NCBI RefSeq assembly: GCF_024357955.1
Contig: NZ_JANEYT010000013.1
Coordinates: forward strand, 32,688-96,687
Source: Photobacterium pectinilyticum
Lineage (GTDB): Bacteria > Pseudomonadota > Gammaproteobacteria > Enterobacterales > Vibrionaceae
DNA: 64,000 nucleotides
Direction: 5' to 3'
Shown: positions 44,485 to 54,585 of the stretch, in pieces
Numbering within the stretch: position 1 is the stretch's first letter
Layout: the number at the start of each line of letters is the position of its first letter
The notes under the pieces: generated by a model
Told to the model about the DNA's origin: nothing
Seen by the model: only the letters and a program-made list of their open reading frames with translations
Databases searched by the model: none
Translations under genes and position numbers: made by a program

Positions 44485-47442
44485 TTACTTTTGCTCAGAA
44501 GCAAAAGTCACAGCCAGCACTCTGATTGATTCCTGATGAATAGACTCCAACGCTTTGGCTGCCTCCTTCTCGACAATACCTTCCTTCGCTAACTTCTCTA
44601 CCTCCAAGCAAATCTGATGTAACTGGCGCAGCCCCATGGTGCCTGCCGCGCCTTTGAGGTTGTGGGATAAGCTGGATACAGAAGTCAGATCGCCGCTCTC
44701 CATCGCAGGAAGCAATTTCGCCATTGTCTCTTTCGACGACTCTGCAAACAGGGATATCATTTTCTCGACCATTGCCTGGCCCAGGACTTGAAGATCGCTT
44801 CCCAATACAGACTCATCCAATATCGGCATTTGCTCATCCATACTAATTATTACCTTTTCGCTCTGCTCTTCTTGATGAGAAACACTTGCCTGAATATTCT
44901 CTACTTCAGCGGTTCCTACTCTCTCTGCGCTACCAAGAATACTTTTCAGGACATCGACCAGTTGGTGCTCTACCAGCGGTTTTGGCAAGAATCCGGCAAA
45001 GCCCGCCGCCAAATATTGTTCAACTTCTTCATTGAAGACATGGGCAGAAAAAGCGACAAACGGGGTGTTGTTTCCCTCCCCTTCGCGATCACTTGCTGCT
45101 TTCAGCTGCTTGAGATCTCCCAGAAGAGTAACCCCATCGGTATCCGGTAGGTTGATATCCAATAACACAATATCAAAGTCATTTTCAGCATAGAGCTCTT
45201 TTGCTTGGTGACCATTTTCCGCGACCAATGTTTGATGACCCAAACGTCGCAAGAAGCCTTCGGCAACCAAACTGTTGACGGGGTTATCTTCCACCAGCAG
45301 TACCTTCGCCGCAGGTAAGCTTGACCCCATATTCAACCTCTGGCTCTCTGTTTGCTCCCCGGGCTCAAGCGTTAAGGTAAACCAAAAACAGCTCCCCTCA
45401 CCCGGTGCAGAACTAAGACCAATTTCTCCACCCATGGCTTCAACAATACGCTTACTGATGGCCAATCCTAGCCCTGTCCCACCAACGGCCTGACGGCCTT
45501 CGCTGGACTGCTGGAAGGCATCAAATATCACTTGCTGTTCATTATGTGGAATCCCCATACCTGTATCTTCCACTTCAATATGCAGGCGTGATAGGTTGTG
45601 TGCAGAGGCCGAAACCAGCACTGTTACTTGGCCATCTTCGGTAAACTTGATGGCATTACCCACTAGGTTTGCCAAAATTTGGCGAATACGGGTTGCATCC
45701 CCCACCCAATATTCTGCGACGTTGTCATCAATCTCTGTCAGTAATCGAATATTTTTACCCTGTGCTCGTCCGGCAAACAGGCTGTAAACATCCTTGACCA
45801 AGGTATGGAGTGAGAAATTCGCAGGCCTGATATCCAAGTGACCCGCTTCGATTTTCGAATAATCCAGTACATCATTAAGGATATCGAGAAGGGTTTCACC
45901 GCTCCGGTTAATCACCTTCAAATATTCCGCCTGCTTATCATCCAACCCAGTATCAGCCAGCAGGGATGCCGTTCCAAGCACGCCATTCATCGGGGTGCGG
46001 ATCTCGTGGCTCATCGTGGCTAAGAATGCTGATTTCGCCCGGTTGGCTTGTTCCGCTTCAGAACGGGCTTTAGCATGGTTATACACCTCTTGGTTAAGCT
46101 TCTCGTTGGCTTTTTCCAACTGGCTAGTGCGTTCTGCGACTAATTGCTCAAGACTGTTTTTATGCTGTTGCAGCTCATAGCGGATTTTAGATTCTACCTG
46201 TGCCAACCGGTGTCGTTCGTAGGCGGTATCGCGGGCAACCATAATAGCGCGTCCCATTAGCGCCAACTCATCATCACCTTGCATGGTCAAACGAATTTCC
46301 AAATCGCCCCGTGCCAGTGCCATCAGAGCCTTGCTGTAATCATTGATTCGACGGATCACCCGTGCATACACGTAGCGCCACATGATCAGCACCAGTGCCA
46401 CCAACCCCAAAGCAGAAATAGCAATCAGACTATTTCTTGCGATGGTCAGTGTCTCGTCAACTTGAGTCACCGCCTTCTGTGTACCGACATTGGCCGCCTG
46501 GATAATACCATCTACCGTTTGGTTCAACTGCTGGAACAGCACCACGTTTTGCTGCTCCATCCTCTCGACATCCTGATGAGCATGGATTAACGCTTCCATA
46601 GCCACGAAGAACTCACCATCATTATTGAGCGCCTTTACCTGCTCCAATAATTGTTCAGAACGGCTTGGGTCTTCGACCGATTTCACCCGCTGCTGGATAA
46701 CACTTACCGCATACTCAAAACGTTGCTTTAGTTTGTTCAGATCATTGATGGTGCTTACTTGCTCGCTGTCATCAAGCATATTGATAACCTGCAGTGACAG
46801 AAAACGCAGTTCAAAGAGGCGCTCACTGAGATCCATATCCACCTCAACCAAGCTATCAAGGGCATTAAACACCGCCTCTTTGTTACCTCTTTCAACCAAG
46901 TCATAGATGCGGGAAACATTCGCAACGGCAATGGTATTGGCATTGGACACTTGTGACTGGGACAGTTCATCGATCTGTTTGGTTGCCACCGTCATGGTGT
47001 CATTAAGTGTCCGCACTTGATCAGTTAGCTCCAGCTTTCTACCGACCAACATCCCCAGCATGGCCAAGTTATTGACAATGTTCTTCACATCCGTTTCTAG
47101 CTGTGTCATCAACTCTGGCTCGAACGCATATTGATCAAGGGAGTTTAGGCTGTTGTTGAGTGCGCGAATATGAAGGGTCAACGACTTCCCCTGCTGCTCC
47201 CGCTCTTTTTCATCTTTCGACTTCGCCAATACCTGAGCATTAAAGATAATACGAGTACTAAGATCTGATAATTGACGGGCTTCAACCAAGGCCGGAACGG
47301 CAGTATTGATCACCGTCCGCTCGGTTTTAGCCACCAGGGAAAAACCGGCAACACCAATCACCACTGCAATAATCATCAAGCCAGCCATCATGGAAAAAGC
47401 AATCAGCAGTTTCTGGCCAATGCTACTGGGAGTAAGGGTCAT
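44485..47442 (-). CDS. torS: TorS-like hybrid sensor histidine kinase
   Basis: The 985-aa protein has membrane segments near 12-34 and 340-360 enclosing a helical TorS-type sensor domain, then HAMP, a histidine kinase ([13 protein letters not shown], His near 477; ATPase motifs GTGLGLAI), a receiver domain (VLLDINLPD, Asp near 760) and a C-terminal Hpt domain (SHNLKGAAG, His near 926). This is the TorS layout for trimethylamine-N-oxide sensing. It is divergent from torT, the periplasmic binding partner. No torR or torCAD genes are in the window, unlike E. coli. Confidence 0.9.
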   Translation of the reverse strand: MTLTPSSIGQKLLIAFSMMAGLMIIAVVIGVAGFSLVAKTERTVINTAVPALVEARQLSDLSTRIIFNAQVLAKSKDEKEREQQGKSLTLHIRALNNSLNSLDQYAFEPELMTQLETDVKNIVNNLAMLGMLVGRKLELTDQVRTLNDTMTVATKQIDELSQSQVSNANTIAVANVSRIYDLVERGNKEAVFNALDSLVEVDMDLSERLFELRFLSLQVINMLDDSEQVSTINDLNKLKQRFEYAVSVIQQRVKSVEDPSRSEQLLEQVKALNNDGEFFVAMEALIHAHQDVERMEQQNVVLFQQLNQTVDGIIQAANVGTQKAVTQVDETLTIARNSLIAISALGLVALVLIMWRYVYARVIRRINDYSKALMALARGDLEIRLTMQGDDELALMGRAIMVARDTAYERHRLAQVESKIRYELQQHKNSLEQLVAERTSQLEKANEKLNQEVYNHAKARSEAEQANRAKSAFLATMSHEIRTPMNGVLGTASLLADTGLDDKQAEYLKVINRSGETLLDILNDVLDYSKIEAGHLDIRPANFSLHTLVKDVYSLFAGRAQGKNIRLLTEIDDNVAEYWVGDATRIRQILANLVGNAIKFTEDGQVTVLVSASAHNLSRLHIEVEDTGMGIPHNEQQVIFDAFQQSSEGRQAVGGTGLGLAISKRIVEAMGGEIGLSSAPGEGSCFWFTLTLEPGEQTESQRLNMGSSLPAAKVLLVEDNPVNSLVAEGFLRRLGHQTLVAENGHQAKELYAENDFDIVLLDINLPDTDGVTLLGDLKQLKAASDREGEGNNTPFVAFSAHVFNEEVEQYLAAGFAGFLPKPLVEHQLVDVLKSILGSAERVGTAEVENIQASVSHQEEQSEKVIISMDEQMPILDESVLGSDLQVLGQAMVEKMISLFAESSKETMAKLLPAMESGDLTSVSSLSHNLKGAAGTMGLRQLHQICLEVEKLAKEGIVEKEAAKALESIHQESIRVLAVTFASEQK

Positions 47443-47593
47443 AGAAATAAACCGTGGCAGAGATAAGTAGGTCTGCAGCTCAATCCACCATCACAACATG
47501 GGGAACAGGCAGGCACACCTAACAGGAAACAGTAAAAATGCTATTATACCAGCTAAATATACCCAAATAGCCCTATTTCCTGACGGTTACAAC

Positions 47594-48664
47594 ATGATCA
47601 AGACCATAGCGATGACATTGCTGGCAATTGCCTGTATCAGCCAAACCGCCTATGCCGCGGAGGTTATCGCCTACCCCCCTTCTTTTGAGACAGACAAACA
47701 AGCTAAACACATCCAATACCAACCGTTAGAGAAAGCCCGCAAACCTTGGAAGCTCTGTGCCGTATACCCGCACCTAAAGGATTCCTATTGGTTGTCCGTG
47801 AATTATGGCATGGTAGAGCATGCCAAAAAGCTGGGTGTTGAGCTTAAAGTGCTCGAAGCAGGTGGTTATCCGAACCTCGAAAAGCAACAGAGCCAACTTA
47901 CTGACTGCCGAGAATGGCAAGCTGACGCCATCATTTTGGGCACTGTTGATAGCCTAGCCTATGATAATAGGCTAACCCAGTTAACTGATGACATTCCGGT
48001 TTTTGCCACCATCAACTACCTCGATACCAGCAAACAAAACAGCAGTGACAACGTTATCGCCCGTGTGGGAGTGGATTGGTATCAAATGGGCTACCGTACC
48101 GGTGAGTTTTTAGCTAACCGCCATCCCAGTGGCAGTGGTATGGTCAATGTTGCCCTACTTCCTGGCCCACAGAAACGTGGTGGCACCAAGCCCGTAGTAC
48201 AAGGCTTTTATGATGCCACTGAAAGTAGCGATATCCATATTGTCACGACGTTGTGGGCTGATCATAGCAAAGAGCTGCAACGTAACTTGATCCAGCAACT
48301 GCTGGCATCCGATCAACACTTCGACTACATCGTCGGTGGCGCCGTATCAGCAGAAGTGGCGATCAGTGAACTACGGGCCAAAGACTTAACTACAGAGACC
48401 AAAATCCTATCGACCTACCTCAGTCATGGGGTATACCGTGGGCTGCTTCGCGGCAAGATCCTCTTCGCCCCAACCGACAAAATGGCCCAGCAGGCGATGC
48501 TTTCAGTCGATCAAGCTGTCAGGTATCTTGAAGGTAAACCGTTGAAAAAAGATCTCGCCCCGATCCTGGCTCTACTGACACCAGAAAACCTAGACAGTAA
48601 GGTGATCGCCGAGTCCCTTTCCCCTGCAGCATTTCGTCCCGTATTTCATGTAGAGGCACCGTAA
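47594..48664 (+). CDS. torT: TorT-like periplasmic TMAO-binding protein
   Basis: The 356-aa protein has a signal peptide (MIKTIAMTLLAIACISQTAYA) and a type-I periplasmic binding fold. It matches TorT (WKLCAVYPHLKDSYWLSVNY, ADAIILGTVD, VDWYQMGYRTGE, LPGPQKRGG). TorT binds trimethylamine N-oxide and passes the signal to TorS. The start at 47594 gives a proper signal peptide; the frame is open further upstream to 47498. Its own ribosome binding site is weak. It is divergent from torS with 151 bases between. Confidence 0.9.
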   Translation: MIKTIAMTLLAIACISQTAYAAEVIAYPPSFETDKQAKHIQYQPLEKARKPWKLCAVYPHLKDSYWLSVNYGMVEHAKKLGVELKVLEAGGYPNLEKQQSQLTDCREWQADAIILGTVDSLAYDNRLTQLTDDIPVFATINYLDTSKQNSSDNVIARVGVDWYQMGYRTGEFLANRHPSGSGMVNVALLPGPQKRGGTKPVVQGFYDATESSDIHIVTTLWADHSKELQRNLIQQLLASDQHFDYIVGGAVSAEVAISELRAKDLTTETKILSTYLSHGVYRGLLRGKILFAPTDKMAQQAMLSVDQAVRYLEGKPLKKDLAPILALLTPENLDSKVIAESLSPAAFRPVFHVEAP

Positions 48665-48954
48665 TATCAATCTCAGTAATATTCAGTTTGCTGCAATTCT
48701 ATTCAGATACCAGCAGATGCTGGCCACTGATTCTGGATTTCTGTTATCGAAGCTATGATTTTAAAAGATTTATTTGTACTTCCCTTACAAGCTCTGGTAC
48801 TTATACTCAATGCCTCAAATTGAGTTGCACAAGCTTTCTCACACCAAGTGCAATCCATTACATATGGCTGAAAGATAGTACCACACAGCTGTCACACTCT
48901 AGCAATACACTTTGCCCGATAGCTGTTATCAATTTTGTCTCTGTGGAGTAGTAG

Positions 48955-49413
48955 ATGCACGTCACAACCCGAACAATGGAAGAATCCAAGCATATCGCGC
49001 TTGTCGCTCATGACAACTGTAAAACCCACCTTCTGCGCTGGGTCAGTGAGCACAAAGATAAATTAAAAAATCATGTCTTGTATGCCACAGGCACTACCGG
49101 CCATATGATTGCGCGTGAATCGGGTCTTGAAGTCAACTGCTTGCTGAGCGGCCCGATGGGCGGTGACCAACAGCTTGGTGCACTGATTTCCGAAGGCAAG
49201 ATCGATATGATGATTTTCTTCTGGGATCCACTCAATGCCGTACCGCATGATCCAGATGTCAAAGCACTGCTTCGTATTTCTGCAGTATGGAACATTCCGG
49301 TTGCCACCAACCGCGCCAGTGCCAACTTTATGATTTCATCACCAAGATTGGCGGAAAAAGTAGAAATCGAAATCCCAGATTACGAAGCTTACTTAAACGA
49401 GCGTCTAGGCTAA
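48955..49413 (+). CDS. mgsA: Methylglyoxal synthase
   Basis: The 152-aa protein equals E. coli MgsA in length and has its active-site motifs ([40 protein letters not shown] with the catalytic Asp). It turns dihydroxyacetone phosphate into methylglyoxal and phosphate, a bypass of lower glycolysis when phosphate is short. GGAG lies upstream of the ATG. The 290 bases before it hold nothing else recognisable. A strong terminator follows. Confidence 0.96.
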   Translation: MHVTTRTMEESKHIALVAHDNCKTHLLRWVSEHKDKLKNHVLYATGTTGHMIARESGLEVNCLLSGPMGGDQQLGALISEGKIDMMIFFWDPLNAVPHDPDVKALLRISAVWNIPVATNRASANFMISSPRLAEKVEIEIPDYEAYLNERLG

Positions 49414-49443
49414 GACTAACCTCGACACCGTACATATTCTTCA

Positions 49444-49472
49444 AACGCCTCTTGATCAAGAGGCGTTTTTTA
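49444..49472 (+). terminator. Rho-independent terminator after mgsA
   Basis: The palindrome AACGCCTCTTGATCAAGAGGCGTT is followed by TTTT. Confidence 0.92.
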
Positions 49473-49540
49473 TTGCCTTTATTTGCCTCTTAACAACCGC
49501 CATCACAAGTTTGGAGCACTGGCACTCTTCTCTCGCCCAT

Positions 49541-49592
49541 TAATACCAACCAACATAAATGCTTGCTCAACGACTTATCCAGATTGGTATAA
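49541..49592. mobile_element. MITE family 1, copy C (52 bp remnant)
   Basis: Only the two ends remain: TAATACCAACCAACATAAAT and TATCCAGATTGGTATAA, joined by a few bases. It is an internally deleted form of copy A and can fold into a hairpin. Confidence 0.8.
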
Positions 49593-49676
49593 CGCTGACG
49601 TGGCAGCCAAAAATCGAAAATTTGGTTTATTGTTAATAAAGGATAAAAAATACAATAAAGATTACAGTGGTGGCCA

Positions 49677-50660
49677 ATGAAAGCATGGAAATTAAACCAG
49701 CCGGAAGGTATCGACCAATTGGTACTGACAACGGCCTCGACACCAGCTCCATCAGCTGATGATGTCTGTATCCAGGTTGAAGCTGTTGGTATAAACCCTA
49801 TCGACTATAAGCTTGCCCATTGGGGCTACGCGACCTGGAACTACCCACAAATTATCGGGTTGGATATAGCCGGTACAGTTACCGAAGTCGGCGTTGATGT
49901 TCACCACCTCCAACCGGGCGATCGGGTAATGACGTTTATCGATCCACGCGACGGCGGTGGCTTCGCCCAATACGCCAAAGCCAAAGCCTATGCAATTAGC
50001 CGGTTGCCTGATGATATTAGCTTTACTCAAGCCGCCGCTCTTCCTTGTGCTGGCTACTCAGCTTGGATTGCGATTCATGACAAATTGCGGCTTGAAGCAG
50101 GCCAAAGCATTGCCATCACCGGCGCTGGGGGTGGCGTGGGTGGATTCGCGGTCCAACTGGCAAAACAGTTAGGCGCCACCGTTTATGCCATCGCCGACAG
50201 CCAGCACCACCAACGGCTTCTTTCTTATGGCGCTGATGAAGTCATTGACCCACAAACTGAAAATATCGCCATGCGGCTCATTGAATACACCGAGGACAAA
50301 CTGGTACACGGGGTGATTGATTGCGTATCGGCCAGGTCTGGCAGCACCATGAGTGCCTTGGTTCGCTACAACGGCCATATTGTGATGATCGCCGACCAGT
50401 TCAATCAGATCCCTCTATTAGCCACCACCAAAGCACTCAGCTTACATGAGGTCGCGCTTCACGGCACCTACGCCCACGGCCAAATCGAACATATACAGCA
50501 CCTTGCCGATATCGGTAATCAGCTCGCGAACTTAGTGAGTGAAGGACGGCTCGATCCTATGGTGGATCACATCTATGCGTTCGACCAGCTTCCCGAGGCT
50601 CTCAAGCACCTTAAAGAGCAGCAACACAGCGGTAAGCTTGTGATGCAAGTAAGTGAATAA
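49677..50660 (+). CDS. MDR-family NADPH:quinone reductase-like/alcohol dehydrogenase-like protein
   Basis: The 327-aa protein is a zinc-less MDR oxidoreductase. It shows the GroES-like part (residues 1-120, with GLDIAGTVTEVG) and the nucleotide-binding motif ITGAGGGVGGFAVQLAKQLG (about 141-160). The catalytic zinc ligands are absent. Related proteins reduce quinones or enones with NADPH. Substrate unknown. It stands alone between a MITE remnant and the resolvase-like gene. Confidence 0.82.
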   Translation: MKAWKLNQPEGIDQLVLTTASTPAPSADDVCIQVEAVGINPIDYKLAHWGYATWNYPQIIGLDIAGTVTEVGVDVHHLQPGDRVMTFIDPRDGGGFAQYAKAKAYAISRLPDDISFTQAAALPCAGYSAWIAIHDKLRLEAGQSIAITGAGGGVGGFAVQLAKQLGATVYAIADSQHHQRLLSYGADEVIDPQTENIAMRLIEYTEDKLVHGVIDCVSARSGSTMSALVRYNGHIVMIADQFNQIPLLATTKALSLHEVALHGTYAHGQIEHIQHLADIGNQLANLVSEGRLDPMVDHIYAFDQLPEALKHLKEQQHSGKLVMQVSE

Positions 50661-50784
50661 CAGCCTTGCTGTAGTCACTGAAAGCCAACGCAGAATAACC
50701 CCAGCCTGGCTCCATTCATTGCGTTTATGGACTTCTCCATGTATATTTATGAGCCATTACATCAAGTGAGCTTAATTTTGCTTT

Positions 50785-51429
50785 ATGGCGAAATACATCT
50801 ATTCGCGCTATTCCCCCAAAAATACTGATCACCAACAACAGCTTGATGCCCTGCTTTCCGCCGAACCAGAAGCTGAACAGGTACAAGATCGTGTGCGCGG
50901 CGATATCGCACCGATGGATCGGCATGGCTTCCGCCATATGTTCGACAATCTCGAACCGGGCGATCGGGTGTGGGTATGGTGGCTGACCACTTTCGGGCAT
51001 GACTTCAATCAGGTTCAGGCAACCGTATCAGCACTGCTCGACAAAGGCGTAATACTAAAAACACTGTCCGAGCCACTGACCTTTATCCCTGACTCAGAAT
51101 CTAGCCGAGTACTGCTATCACTGCTCAGTGGCTATGGCACCGTACAAACCCGTCGCAGACTGCTTGCTGCCGAGCATAGCCGTAAAGCCATGAAACAAGA
51201 TCCTAAACTGTGGCAGCAAAAATTCCGAGGCCGCCCAGCGGATCGCGAGAAGCACCAACAAATAGCCGCCTTGTTACTCGAAGGCCACAAGCTCCAGCAT
51301 GTTGCAGACAGCTGTGAGGTCAGTATTTCCACCGTCAAACGTGTGAAAAGCAAATTAAGCCAGTTCGATGATGAAGGCGCATTGCGTACCCGGCACAAAA
51401 ATACTCGCCACAAGGATAAAAAACTGTAA
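50785..51429 (+). CDS. Serine-resolvase-like protein with altered catalytic motif
   Basis: The 214-aa protein has a resolvase-like N-terminal domain (YIYSRYSPKNTDHQQQLDAL, with the nucleophile-position Ser) and a C-terminal helix-turn-helix (VADSCEVSISTVKRVKSKL). In active enzymes the helix after the core reads LxRxGR; here it reads LTTFGHD, so both Arg residues are changed. It is therefore more likely a DNA-binding protein derived from a resolvase than a working recombinase. Its stop overlaps the ATG of the EmrD-like gene by one base, which suggests a regulatory link to that gene. No res site or other transposon parts are visible. Confidence 0.75.
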   Translation: MAKYIYSRYSPKNTDHQQQLDALLSAEPEAEQVQDRVRGDIAPMDRHGFRHMFDNLEPGDRVWVWWLTTFGHDFNQVQATVSALLDKGVILKTLSEPLTFIPDSESSRVLLSLLSGYGTVQTRRRLLAAEHSRKAMKQDPKLWQQKFRGRPADREKHQQIAALLLEGHKLQHVADSCEVSISTVKRVKSKLSQFDDEGALRTRHKNTRHKDKKL

Positions 51430-52616
51430 TGACCGACCGTAATTTCTGGAAAGCCTTAGGGCTAGTGTGCCTGATCATCAGCGTCGGCCAATTGAGCATG
51501 GGCTTGGTATTCCCTTCTCTGCCTTGGATTGCCAAAGATTTTGATATATCCCTCGACCAAGCGCAGCTTCTCGTCAGTGTCTATTTACTCGGCTTTGGTC
51601 CTTCTCAGTTTCTTTATGGCCCGGTCTCGGATGCCTTAGGCCGCAAGAAAGTTTTGATGACCGGTTTGTTGATTGCCCTATGCGGGTTGTTGATGATCAT
51701 TTCGCTAAGCCATTCATTTACCGGGATGGTAATGGGGCGTTTTCTCCAAGGTCTGGGAACCGGTTGCTGCGCTGTACTTGCTCGTGCTTCGACCCGTGAC
51801 CGATTCAATGGTGCGGAGCTCCCATTAGCGATGTCTTACATCGCAATGGCCGCTTCACTGACCCCCTTAATGGCACCTGTCATTGGCGGCTTCATTAACT
51901 TCCATTTTGGCTGGACCATGGTTTTTACCTCTCTGCTTGGCTATGTCAGCCTTGTTTGGGTGGTAATTGCTTTTCGTTTCAAGGAAACCATGCAGCAAAC
52001 CTCGAAAGTACCGACACCAAGGAAAATGGCTCAACAGTATTGGCAACTGCTTACTTCAAGCTACTTCATGAGCTTTGCCAGTATTAGCTGGCTCAACTTC
52101 AGCCTGATGATCACCACCGTGTCGGTCATGCCTTTTATCATGCAGAACCAGATCGGCATGACATCCGATGAATACGCCATGTGGGCACTGATCCCAGCTC
52201 TGGGTATGTTGATGGGAACAACGTTGACGAACAGAGTAAGACCGAAAATCGGCACACAGAAAATGCTTTACTTCACACCTGTTTTGCATACTGGCGCAGC
52301 GCTGTGGTTGTTCTTCTGTCCTGTCGAACCACTATATCTGATGCTGGGACAATTTCTGATGATATTGGGTAACGGTATCGCCCTGCCATGTTCACAAGCA
52401 ATGGTAATGCAGCCATATAAGAAACAAGCCGGTGCCGCAGCAGCCATGTCAGGAGGCGGCCAGATGATCGCTTCTTCAATTGTCAGTATGGGGTTGGTGA
52501 CATTGGGTCTTAGCCAACCGTGGCATTTATCGATTGTGATCGTTGTTTTTGCCCTGATCACCCTGAGCAATATCACCCGAGGGTTCAAGGTGAGCCCACA
52601 AGTCCAAACAGCTTAA
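51429..52616 (+). CDS. EmrD/Bcr-like MFS multidrug efflux protein
   Basis: The 395-aa protein has twelve membrane segments, MFS motif A (GPVSDALGRKKVL, about residues 63-75) and the Bcr/CflA-type segment GRFLQGLGTGCCAVLARA. Closest in look to EmrD. It would pump drugs or small metabolites out with proton exchange. The ATG overlaps the stop of the resolvase-like gene (TAATG), so translation is coupled. The next gene, another small transporter, starts 20 bases after its stop. Confidence 0.87.
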   Translation: MTDRNFWKALGLVCLIISVGQLSMGLVFPSLPWIAKDFDISLDQAQLLVSVYLLGFGPSQFLYGPVSDALGRKKVLMTGLLIALCGLLMIISLSHSFTGMVMGRFLQGLGTGCCAVLARASTRDRFNGAELPLAMSYIAMAASLTPLMAPVIGGFINFHFGWTMVFTSLLGYVSLVWVVIAFRFKETMQQTSKVPTPRKMAQQYWQLLTSSYFMSFASISWLNFSLMITTVSVMPFIMQNQIGMTSDEYAMWALIPALGMLMGTTLTNRVRPKIGTQKMLYFTPVLHTGAALWLFFCPVEPLYLMLGQFLMILGNGIALPCSQAMVMQPYKKQAGAAAAMSGGGQMIASSIVSMGLVTLGLSQPWHLSIVIVVFALITLSNITRGFKVSPQVQTA

Positions 52617-52636
52617 TTTATTGTAGAGATATCACC

Positions 52637-53068
52637 ATGCTTCAAACATCTTGGCTCTTTTGGGCGGCCTTGTCCGCTGTATTTGCATCGCTCACGGCTA
52701 TTTTAACCAAGCTCGGAGTAAGCAACATAAATTCCGACTTTGCCACTTTTATCCGTACCTGCGTCATTCTGGTCATGGTCGGTGGCATTGCATTTTTCAC
52801 CAAACAATTTCAATCACTAGACACCTTATCGACAAAAGGGTTGGTATTCTTGGTGCTCTCTGGCCTCGCAACGGGTGCTTCTTGGTTATGTTATTTTCGA
52901 GCAATGAGCCTAGGCCAAGCCGCACAGGTTGCGCCGGTAGACAAGCTAAGTGTGGTTCTGGTCGCTGTATTTGGCGTGCTGTTACTTGGCGAAAACCTCA
53001 GTACCATAAACTGGCTTGGAGTTGCCTTGATTACCCTAGGGGTCATATTGGTTGCTTGGCAAGCATAG
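52637..53068 (+). CDS. Small EamA-domain transporter (143 aa)
   Basis: The 143-aa protein has five hydrophobic segments and one EamA domain (LSAVFASLTAILTKLGV; GASWLCYFRAMSLGQAAQVAPVDKLS across the middle; a C-terminal WLGVALITLGVILVAW). Half-size EamA proteins of this kind work as dimers. Substrate unknown. The ATG has AGAG upstream and lies close behind the EmrD-like gene, so the three genes from 50785 probably form one operon. Confidence 0.82.
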   Translation: MLQTSWLFWAALSAVFASLTAILTKLGVSNINSDFATFIRTCVILVMVGGIAFFTKQFQSLDTLSTKGLVFLVLSGLATGASWLCYFRAMSLGQAAQVAPVDKLSVVLVAVFGVLLLGENLSTINWLGVALITLGVILVAWQA

Positions 53069-53104
53069 CAAGCACTTAATCGTCTGATGACCATAACCAC
53101 TTAC

Positions 53105-53140
53105 ATATCCAGCCTTATACTTCATGCAAAGGCTGGATAT
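53105..53140. terminator. Strong hairpin, probable terminator, after the EamA gene
   Basis: ATATCCAGCCTT (53105-53116) and AAGGCTGGATAT (53129-53140) form a perfect 12-bp stem. No T run follows, so termination may be weak or factor-dependent. Confidence 0.6.
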
Positions 53141-53227
53141 ATTCCCCGCCCTTTACACACCTTTACGCCGACTGGCGTTATATTACATTCAGCGCGGTAA
53201 AGTATAAGCTTAAAAGGAGCTTGTACT

Positions 53228-54547
53228 ATGAAGAAACTCTATCTAACCGCTGCAGGGCTTGTTGCCTTATGCGCCCTTATCTGGCTACAAGCTGAGCCTA
53301 ATTTATTCGGTAACTCCACGTTAATGCAATGGCGGAGCTCCCTTATCCAAATCACAGGGATCACTTCGATCCTGCTATTGACTATGGTCATGGTCCTGGC
53401 GTTACGCCTACCGTTTATTGAGCGGCTAACTTCTGGCCTCGATAAGTCATACCGTTTACACAAATGGTTAGCTATTTATGGTGTTATATTTGGTACAGTG
53501 CACTGGTTGTAAGCTATCGTCCCCAAACAACTCGTTCGATTTAGTTTGCTTGAGAGAGGCGCAAAGCCTCGTTCTACGATAGATCCAGATTCTTTTTACA
53601 ACGTTATTCGTGGTCTTCGAGGCGGAGCAGAATCATTGGGCGAATGGGCGTTGTACCTATTTATCGCCTTAACACTTATTGCCCTATTTGTGCCAATCAA
53701 ATACAAACGATTTAAGCTGACCCATAAGCTAATGGCCATCGCCTTTATTGCTATAGCCTACCATTCAGTGATATTGCTAAAGCATTCCTATTGGGATCAC
53801 CTCATTACACCCGTTGTCGTGGCTATTGCTTTAATTGGCGTTATTTCTGCGTTGATAAGCTTAATTGGGCTCATCGGTAAACAACAAAAATATCAAGGTA
53901 CGATAGCGCAGATCCATTACGACGAGCTAAACAAAACCACTCTTATCGATATTGATGTACCAAAATGGAAAGGTCATAACTCTGGGCAGTTTGCTTTCCT
54001 AACCATCAAAGGGGAGGAGCCGCACCCCTTTACCATCACATCTGCGGGGGGCAAAAACAAAACCGTGCAGTTTTTGGTAAAAGCCTTGGGTGACTTCACC
54101 TCGAATATCCACAACCAAATACAGGTCGGTGAGCAGGTTGACGTAGAAGGTCCTTATGGACACTTTCACTTCAATGATAACAAGCCGCAGATCTGGATTG
54201 CTGGCGGTATAGGCTGTGCCGCTTTCAAGGCAAGATTATCCGAGTTGAAATCACACAATAGCAATAAACGGGTGATCTTTTACTATTGTACTGAGCACCC
54301 ATCACCTCAGCTCATTCGCGACTTAGAATCAGCGACCTATGGGGCGAATGTTGAGTTTCATGTTATTGATAATCGCCTAAATAGCTTTTTGACCGTCGCC
54401 GATATACAGCAACGCACCGACGATTTATTGAATTCGAGCGTTTGGTTCTGCGGCCCTACCGCATTTGGTAAGGCCATTACCCAGCAGTTGAATGGTGAAG
54501 GTTTCGATATGGCACATTTCCATACAGAGTTATTTGATTTCCGCTAG
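53228..54547 (+). pseudogene. Ferric-reductase-like flavocytochrome gene interrupted by one in-frame TAA
   Basis: Two open frames, 53228-53509 and 53513-54547, are in the same phase and separated by a single TAA at 53510-53512. Read through, they give about 439 aa: an N-terminal ferric-reductase-like membrane domain (LHKWLAIYG and TVHWL with haem-type His; THKLMAIAF and YHSVIL with the second pair), then an FAD domain (HPFTITSAG) and an NAD(P) domain (AGGIGCAAF, WFCGPTAFG). The sequence on either side of the TAA (HWL, then AIVPKQL) is what one protein would have. AAGGAG precedes the ATG. One T-to-A change in a TTA codon would explain it. It is recent damage, a sequencing error, or two chains that still assemble. 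Confidence 0.82.
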
Positions 54548-54585
54548 TGACATCAATCATCGAGGGCGAAGCCATGTTCTTGGCC

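Noticed and set aside
52520..52636. Longer start for the small EamA transporter
   Set aside because: The extension lies inside the EmrD-like gene in another frame; the ATG at 52637 gives a normal family start.
53510..53512. Programmed readthrough or recoding of the TAA in the ferric-reductase-like gene
   Set aside because: TAA is not used for selenocysteine and no stimulating structure is seen; nonsense mutation or error is simpler.
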